From the NCBI RefSeq assembly GCF_026339935.1, contig NZ_JAPEPX010000001.1:1114501-1178500 (forward strand): DNA of 64,000 nt, read 5' to 3'. Under the pieces are notes generated by a model. That model did not search any database and was not told the origin of the DNA. It saw only the letters and a list, made by a program, of their open reading frames with translations. Below are positions 59,942-64,000 of this stretch, piece after piece. How positions within the stretch are numbered: the stretch's first letter is position 1; each line of letters opens with the position of its first letter. Both the position numbers and the translations under genes were made by a program. The DNA comes from Streptomyces sp. NBC_01551. Its GTDB lineage: Bacteria; Actinomycetota; Actinomycetes; Streptomycetales; Streptomycetaceae.

Positions 59942-60103
59942 TCCCCCTCCCCCCTCCTCCGCCCCGAACTGCCGTCCGCCCCCTGCCGAGGGGGCCGGAT
60001 GGCATGCGCCGGGGGTGCGCGGTCCGTCCCGCGCACCCCCGGCGATCTGCGTTTACTCCCCCGCCGCCCGCATCCGCAGGGCCCCGGTTTCGTTGGCTGA
60101 TAC

Positions 60104-60559
60104 GTGCATTCATACGACCCACCCCGCGCCCCGTACTACCCGAGCACCGTCTCCCAGCTGCGCCCCGCACGGGACCGGGAGAGCGCTCCGGCCGCCTCGC
60201 ACACCCCCATCTTCGACACCCTGTACTCGGAGTACCTGCGCGCCTTCCGGGCGCTGCCGGGGGACCGTACGGGCGAGGAGGACCTCGGCTTCACGGCGTT
60301 CTCGTACGGGGGCGCCTACGGCGGCTCCGGCACCTCCGGCGGCTCCGCCTCGTACGGCACCGGCAGTGCCGGCTGGAACGGTTCCGCATGGCAGCAGACG
60401 GACTCCTGGCAGCCGTCGTACACCCCGCAGCCGGCCTACTCGTACGCCGTCTCGGCCACCACCGCGTCCCCTTCCGGATACGGCAACGGGCGGCAGCACC
60501 AGACCGGGATGCACCACATCCCGGCGGCCCTGCCGCCCGCTCCGCGCCGGGGCTACTGA
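60104..60559 (+). CDS. Small Gly/Ser/Tyr-rich hypothetical protein
   Basis: 151 aa from a GTG. A conserved-looking core SHTPIFDTLYSEYLRAFRAL, PGDRTGEEDLGFTAF is followed by a low-complexity Gly/Ser/Tyr/Gln-rich region and a basic tail (PPAPRRGY). No signal peptide or membrane segment. It is convergent with der, 27 bases between stops. I do not recognise the family; the low-complexity half may be disordered. Confidence 0.6.
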   Translation: MHSYDPPRAPYYPSTVSQLRPARDRESAPAASHTPIFDTLYSEYLRAFRALPGDRTGEEDLGFTAFSYGGAYGGSGTSGGSASYGTGSAGWNGSAWQQTDSWQPSYTPQPAYSYAVSATTASPSGYGNGRQHQTGMHHIPAALPPAPRRGY

Positions 60560-60586
60560 CCCCGGCGCGGCGTCACTCCGTACGCC

Positions 60587-62050
60587 TCACTTCTTCTTCT
60601 TGTACTGGGCACCGCGCTTCTCGCGCACGCGCACCGAGATGTGGATCGGGGTTCCCTCGAACCCGAACTCCTCGCGCAGACGGCGCTCGATGAAGCGCCG
60701 GTAGCCGTGCTCCAGGAAGCCGGAGGCGAAGAGGACGAACCGCGGCGGCTTGCTGCCCGCCTGGGTACCGAACAGGATGCGGGGCTGCTTGCCGCCGCGG
60801 ATCGGGTGCGGGTGCGCGGCGACGACCTCACCGAGGAAGGCGTTCAGCCGACCGGTGGGGACGCGCGTCTCCCAGCCCGCGAGGGCGGTCTCGATCGCCG
60901 GGACCAGCTTCTCCATGTGGCGGCCGGTCAGCGCGGAGACGTTGACGCGGGGCGCCCAGGCGACCTGCTGCATCTCGGTCTCGATCTCGCGCTCGAGGTA
61001 GTAGCGGCGCTCCTCGTCGAGCTCGTCCCACTTGTTGTAGGCGACGACGATCGCGCGGCCCGCCTCGACGGCCATCGTGATGATGCGCTGGTCCTGGACG
61101 CTGATCGTCTCGGTGGTGTCGATCAGGATGACCGCGACCTCCGCCTTCTCGACCGCGGCGGCGGTGCGCAGGGAGGCGTAGTAGTCGGCGCCCTGCTGGA
61201 GGTGCACCTTCTTGCGGATGCCCGCGGTGTCCACGAACTTCCAGGTCACGCCGCCGAGCTCGATCAGCTCGTCGACCGGGTCGCGGGTGGTGCCGGCCAG
61301 CTCGTTGACGACGACCCGGTCCTCCTTCGCGACCTTGTTCAGCAGCGAGGACTTGCCGACGTTCGGGCGCCCGATGAGCGCGATGCGGCGCGGGCCGCCG
61401 GGGGCGCCGGCGCCGAAGGTCTGCTCGGGGGCCTCCGGGAGCGCCTCCAGCACGGCGTCGAGCATGTCGCCCGTACCGCGGCCGTGCAGCGAGGAGACCG
61501 GGTGCGGCTGGCCGAGGCCCAGCGACCACAGGGAGGCCGCGTCGGCCTCGCCGCTCTGGCCGTCGACCTTGTTCGCGCACAGGACGACGGGCTTGCCGGC
61601 CCGGCGCAGCAGCTTGACGACGGCCTCGTCGGTGTCGGTGGCGCCGACCTTGGCGTCCACGACGAAGACGACCGCGTCGGCGGCCTCGATGGCGTACTCG
61701 GCCTGGGCGGCGACGGAGGCGTCGATGCCGAGGACGTCCTGCTCCCAGCCGCCGGTGTCGACGACCTTGAAGCGGCGCCCGGCCCACTCGGCCTCGTACG
61801 TGACGCGGTCGCGGGTGACGCCCGGCTTGTCCTCGACGACCGCCTCGCGGCGGCCGATGATCCGGTTCACCAGGGTCGACTTGCCGACGTTCGGGCGGCC
61901 GACGACGGCGAGTACGGGGAGCGGCCCGTGGCCGGCCTCCGAGATCGCGCCCTCGACGTCCTCGACGTCGAAGCCTTCCTCCGCGGCGAGCTCCATGAAC
62001 TCCGCGTACTCGGCATCGCCAAGCGCTCCGTGGTCGTGCTGGTCGTTCAT
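60587..62050 (-). CDS. der: Ribosome-associated GTPase Der (EngA)
   Basis: 487 aa. Two consecutive GTPase domains: the first with [12 protein letters not shown], 'DTGGWE', and NKVDG; the second with [12 protein letters not shown], 'DTAGIRKK', and NKWDEL, then a KH-like C-terminal domain ending GAQYKKKK. Der is needed for 50S ribosomal subunit assembly. An acidic N-terminal extension of about 45 residues ([20 protein letters not shown]) is typical of actinobacterial members. The ATG at 62050 is used. It is the last gene of the tyrA-cmk-plsC-der block. Confidence 0.97.
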   Translation of the reverse strand: MNDQHDHGALGDAEYAEFMELAAEEGFDVEDVEGAISEAGHGPLPVLAVVGRPNVGKSTLVNRIIGRREAVVEDKPGVTRDRVTYEAEWAGRRFKVVDTGGWEQDVLGIDASVAAQAEYAIEAADAVVFVVDAKVGATDTDEAVVKLLRRAGKPVVLCANKVDGQSGEADAASLWSLGLGQPHPVSSLHGRGTGDMLDAVLEALPEAPEQTFGAGAPGGPRRIALIGRPNVGKSSLLNKVAKEDRVVVNELAGTTRDPVDELIELGGVTWKFVDTAGIRKKVHLQQGADYYASLRTAAAVEKAEVAVILIDTTETISVQDQRIITMAVEAGRAIVVAYNKWDELDEERRYYLEREIETEMQQVAWAPRVNVSALTGRHMEKLVPAIETALAGWETRVPTGRLNAFLGEVVAAHPHPIRGGKQPRILFGTQAGSKPPRFVLFASGFLEHGYRRFIERRLREEFGFEGTPIHISVRVREKRGAQYKKKK

Positions 62051-62125
62051 GAAGTCCGTTCCTCGTCGTTCGTGGTGATCGGTGGCACCCGCGCAGCGCG
62101 GTTCCACTACTAGGTCAAGTCTCGC

Positions 62126-62773
62126 TCAGCGCCCGGTCAGGCGCTTGGCGTCGGCCAGGTGGGCGGTCAGCCGGTCCTGGATGCGTACGGTGGCCTCGTC
62201 CAGCGCGGTACGGGTACGGCGGCCACTGCCGTTCCCCGCGTCGAAGGCGTCGCCGAAGACGACGTCGACCCGGCTCTTGAGCGGCGGCAGGCCCTTGACG
62301 AGCCGGCCCCGGCGGTCGGTGCTGCCGAGCACGGCCACCGGCACGATGGGCGCGCCGCTGCGGACCGCGAAGTACGCGAGCCCGGCGCGGAGCGAGGCGA
62401 AGTCGCCCTCGCCCCGGGTGCCCTCGGGGAAGATCCCCAGGGCCCCGCCCTGCTCCAGTACGCCGAGTGCCCTGGTGATCGCGGTGCGGTCCGTGCCGGA
62501 ACGGTCCACCTTCACCTGCCCGATCCCCTCCAGGAAGGGACCGAGCGGGCCTATGAAGGCCTCTTTCTTGATCAGGAAGTGCAGCGGCCGGGGGGCCGTG
62601 CCCATGAGCATGGGGCCGTCGATGTTGTGCGCGTGGTTCACGGCCAGGATGACGGGGCCGGAGGCCGGCACCTTCCAGGCGCCGAGCACGCGCGGCTTCC
62701 ACAGCCCGTACATGAGGCCGATCCCGATCCGCCGGCCGACCGCCGCACCCTTGAGGGAGGGCGTTTCACTCAC
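62126..62773 (-). CDS. 1-acylglycerol-3-phosphate acyltransferase (PlsC family)
   Basis: 215 aa from a GTG whose GTGA overlaps the cmk stop (62770-62773). The acyltransferase motifs are present: NHAHNIDGP (His47-x4-Asp52, block I), 'KVDRSGTDR' (block II), FPEGTRGEG (block III) and 'IVPVAVLGSTDR' (block IV). PlsC proteins acylate lysophosphatidic acid to phosphatidic acid at the membrane. The gene is coupled to cmk and followed by der 75 bases later, as in many actinobacteria. Confidence 0.93.
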   Translation of the reverse strand: MSETPSLKGAAVGRRIGIGLMYGLWKPRVLGAWKVPASGPVILAVNHAHNIDGPMLMGTAPRPLHFLIKKEAFIGPLGPFLEGIGQVKVDRSGTDRTAITRALGVLEQGGALGIFPEGTRGEGDFASLRAGLAYFAVRSGAPIVPVAVLGSTDRRGRLVKGLPPLKSRVDVVFGDAFDAGNGSGRRTRTALDEATVRIQDRLTAHLADAKRLTGR

Positions 62774-63468
62774 TTGCGCCCCGCCCGCTTCTCCTCCACC
62801 AGGGTGACGACGCACTCGATCACCTGGTCGAGCGTGAGCTCGGTGGTGTCGACCTCGACGGCGTCGCCGGCTTTGGCCAGCGGGGAGGTCTTGCGGCCGG
62901 AGTCGGCCGCGTCCCGCTTGATCAGGGCTTCCTTGGTGGCGGCCAGGTCACCGGCCTCCTTGCCCTTCAGCTCGCCGCTGCGGCGGGCGGCGCGGGCCTC
63001 GGCGGAGGCGGTGAGGAAGATCTTGAGGTCGGCGTCGGGCAGGACGGTGGTGCCGATGTCCCGGCCCTCGACGACGATCCCGCCGTCCGCCTCGGCGGCG
63101 ATGGTGCGCTGCAGCTCGGTGATCCGGGTGCGGACCTCGGGGACGGCGCTGACGGCGCTGACCTTGGAGGTGACCTCCTGGGTCCGGATCGGCCCGGCGG
63201 CGTCCAGGCCGTCGACGGTGATGGTCGGTGCGCAGGGGTCGGTCCCGGAGACGACGGCGGGCTTGCCGGCCGCAACCGCGATGGCGTGCGGGTCGTCGGT
63301 GTCGACGCCGTTGGTGATCATCCACCAGGTGATGGCCCGGTACTGGGCACCGGTGTCCAGGTAGCGCAGCCCGAGCTTGGCGGCCACGGCCTTGGAGGTG
63401 CTGGACTTGCCCGTGCCGGAGGGACCGTCGATGGCGACGATCACGGCGGACGGAGCTGCGGTTTCCAC
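62770..63468 (-). CDS. cmk: Cytidylate kinase
   Basis: 232 aa from a GTG. P-loop IDGPSGTGKSSTSKAVA (Lys21), the 'YLDTGAQYRAITWW' CMP-binding segment, 'GIVVEGRDIGTTVLPDADLK' and the lid region RDAADSGRKTSPLAKAGDAV. It phosphorylates CMP and dCMP for nucleotide recycling. The stop overlaps the plsC start. It lies 360 bases downstream of tyrA on the same strand; the gap holds repeats and hairpins. Confidence 0.97.
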   Translation of the reverse strand: METAAPSAVIVAIDGPSGTGKSSTSKAVAAKLGLRYLDTGAQYRAITWWMITNGVDTDDPHAIAVAAGKPAVVSGTDPCAPTITVDGLDAAGPIRTQEVTSKVSAVSAVPEVRTRITELQRTIAAEADGGIVVEGRDIGTTVLPDADLKIFLTASAEARAARRSGELKGKEAGDLAATKEALIKRDAADSGRKTSPLAKAGDAVEVDTTELTLDQVIECVVTLVEEKRAGRK

Positions 63469-63828
63469 GGTGCGGGCACCTTCCTGGTTGCGCGTACGTG
63501 TCCGGGCGCGCCAAAGCGCCCCTCCCCAAGGTTACCGGCCCCGCACACCTCCCGGCCCCGCCCCCGTTTCCACCACCCGCCCCGACCCCGCCCAGACCCC
63601 GTCAGCCCATCCGGCCCCGTCAGCCCATACGGCCCCGCCGACCCATCCAGCCCCGCCGGCGTTTGAGGCGCGGGGGTCCGGGGGCAGCGCCCCCGGCAAC
63701 GGCACCGCACCGGCCCCACTCAGCGTCGCTGGCCCACTCAGCGTCGCTGGCCCACTCAGCCGCACCGGCCCCGCTCAGCCCCGCCGGCGATTGAGGCGCA
63801 GGGGTCCTGGGGGCGGAGCCCCCGGGGG
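63469..63828. repeat. Intergenic repeats and hairpins between tyrA and cmk
   Basis: This 360-base gap holds no gene. A ~50-bp direct repeat begins AGCCCCGCCGGCG at 63649 and at 63777, each ending in a hairpin: CCGGGGGC-AGC-GCCCCCGG (63678-63696) and GGGGGC-GGA-GCCCCC (63809-63823). Between them are two perfect 18-bp units CCCACTCAGCGTCGCTGG (63715-63732, 63733-63750) and a partial third. The hairpin at 63809 directly follows the tyrA stop in the minus direction and probably terminates it. Confidence 0.75.
63809..63823 (-). terminator. Probable tyrA terminator
   Basis: GGGGGC-GGA-GCCCCC stem-loop just after the tyrA stop (63829). The short perfect stem is repeated at 63678 in the same gap. 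Confidence 0.55.
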
Positions 63829-64000
63829 TCACTGCTGGCGCAGTGCCCAGCCCCGCTCCCGCAGCTCGGCCGTGAGGCCGGGAACGGCCCGGGGTTCCAC
63901 CATCAACTGCACCAGACCGGCCTGCTGCCCCGTCGCGTGCTCGATCCGCACGTCCTCGATGTTCACCCCGGCCCGCCCCGCATCGGCGAAGATCCGCGCC
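63829..64000 (-). CDS. tyrA: Prephenate dehydrogenase, C-terminal ACT domain (partial)
   Basis: The gene runs off the right edge of the window; 56 C-terminal codons are present. They encode GVNIEDVRIEHATGQQAGLV, QLMVEPRAVPGLTAELRERG, WALRQQ then a stop. This is the ACT domain of actinobacterial prephenate dehydrogenases, which bind the amino acid effector. The full enzyme converts prephenate to 4-hydroxyphenylpyruvate for tyrosine synthesis. The gene order tyrA-cmk-plsC-der supports the call. Confidence 0.85.
   Translation of the reverse strand, partial: ARIFADAGRAGVNIEDVRIEHATGQQAGLVQLMVEPRAVPGLTAELRERGWALRQQ

Overview
The window is high-GC DNA with dense ORFs, frequent GTG/TTG starts, ATGA/GTGA stop-start overlaps and several probable leaderless promoters. 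The gene families (streptogrisin-type protease, AA10 LPMO with a sortase tail, DUF5685, DUF5925, SepF paralogue, FxSxx-COOH RiPP locus, dnaE2-imuB-like pair, tyrA-cmk-plsC-der block) point to a Streptomyces or very close streptomycete chromosome. I see no rRNA, tRNA, transposase, integrase or CRISPR array. All functional calls are read from protein motifs and gene order; no database search was run.

Layout: (1) 0.06-7.6 kb, minus strand: a molybdopterin oxidoreductase with a TetR gene and a TetR-like operator, and upstream of them three translationally coupled genes (beta-helix membrane protein, cupredoxin-like lipoprotein, membrane protein). (2) 7.9-10.1 kb: homogentisate dioxygenase (hmgA) and a GntR/UTRA regulator, with a perfect inverted repeat over the promoter. 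(3) 10.1-17.8 kb: a 54-aa acidic protein with an internal repeat, an orphan type ISP restriction/modification-like protein, a TetR/DrrAB-type drug exporter with paired operators, a class III CoA-transferase and a membrane Ser/Thr kinase. (4) 17.8-24.8 kb: GDSL lipase, AAA ATPase, nitrobindin-like protein, GntR, GNAT, DUF402 protein, LPMO and a secreted lipase. (5) 25.0-29.6 kb: SOS-type mutagenesis operon dnaE2-imuB-like behind a LexA-type box. (6) 29.7-37.4 kb: membrane protein, vanadium-dependent haloperoxidase preceded by a Cys-containing leader peptide, amidohydrolase, NCS1 permease, TetR and an alpha/beta hydrolase. (7) 37.8-48.0 kb: an FxSxx-COOH peptide locus (precursor, radical SAM maturase, AAC(3), TIR protein, ParA-TIR-STAND-TPR protein) followed directly by a SLATT membrane protein and a convergent SLOG protein. 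(8) 48.1-60.6 kb: protease, truncated DUF1684 gene, Cys-rich DUF5685 protein, SepF-like protein, acyl-CoA dehydrogenase, MFS exporter, glycosyltransferase-like membrane protein, PAP2 phosphatase, a WYL-regulator remnant, Rpf/LysM protein and two conserved hypotheticals. (9) 60.6-64 kb, minus strand: core block tyrA (partial)-cmk-plsC-der.

The most interesting region is 37.8-48.0 kb. A small peptide ending FNSAL is predicted to be cross-linked by the radical SAM enzyme and is encoded with two TIR proteins, one built like an immune STAND/NLR receptor, plus a SLATT/SLOG pair typical of nucleotide-signalling conflict systems. A peptide-sensing defence or self-recognition system is a reasonable but unproven reading. 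Regulatory signals that can be read directly include a LexA-type box, a CRP-like palindrome, TetR-type operators at three loci, a leaderless-looking cysteine leader peptide, and several strong hairpin terminators.
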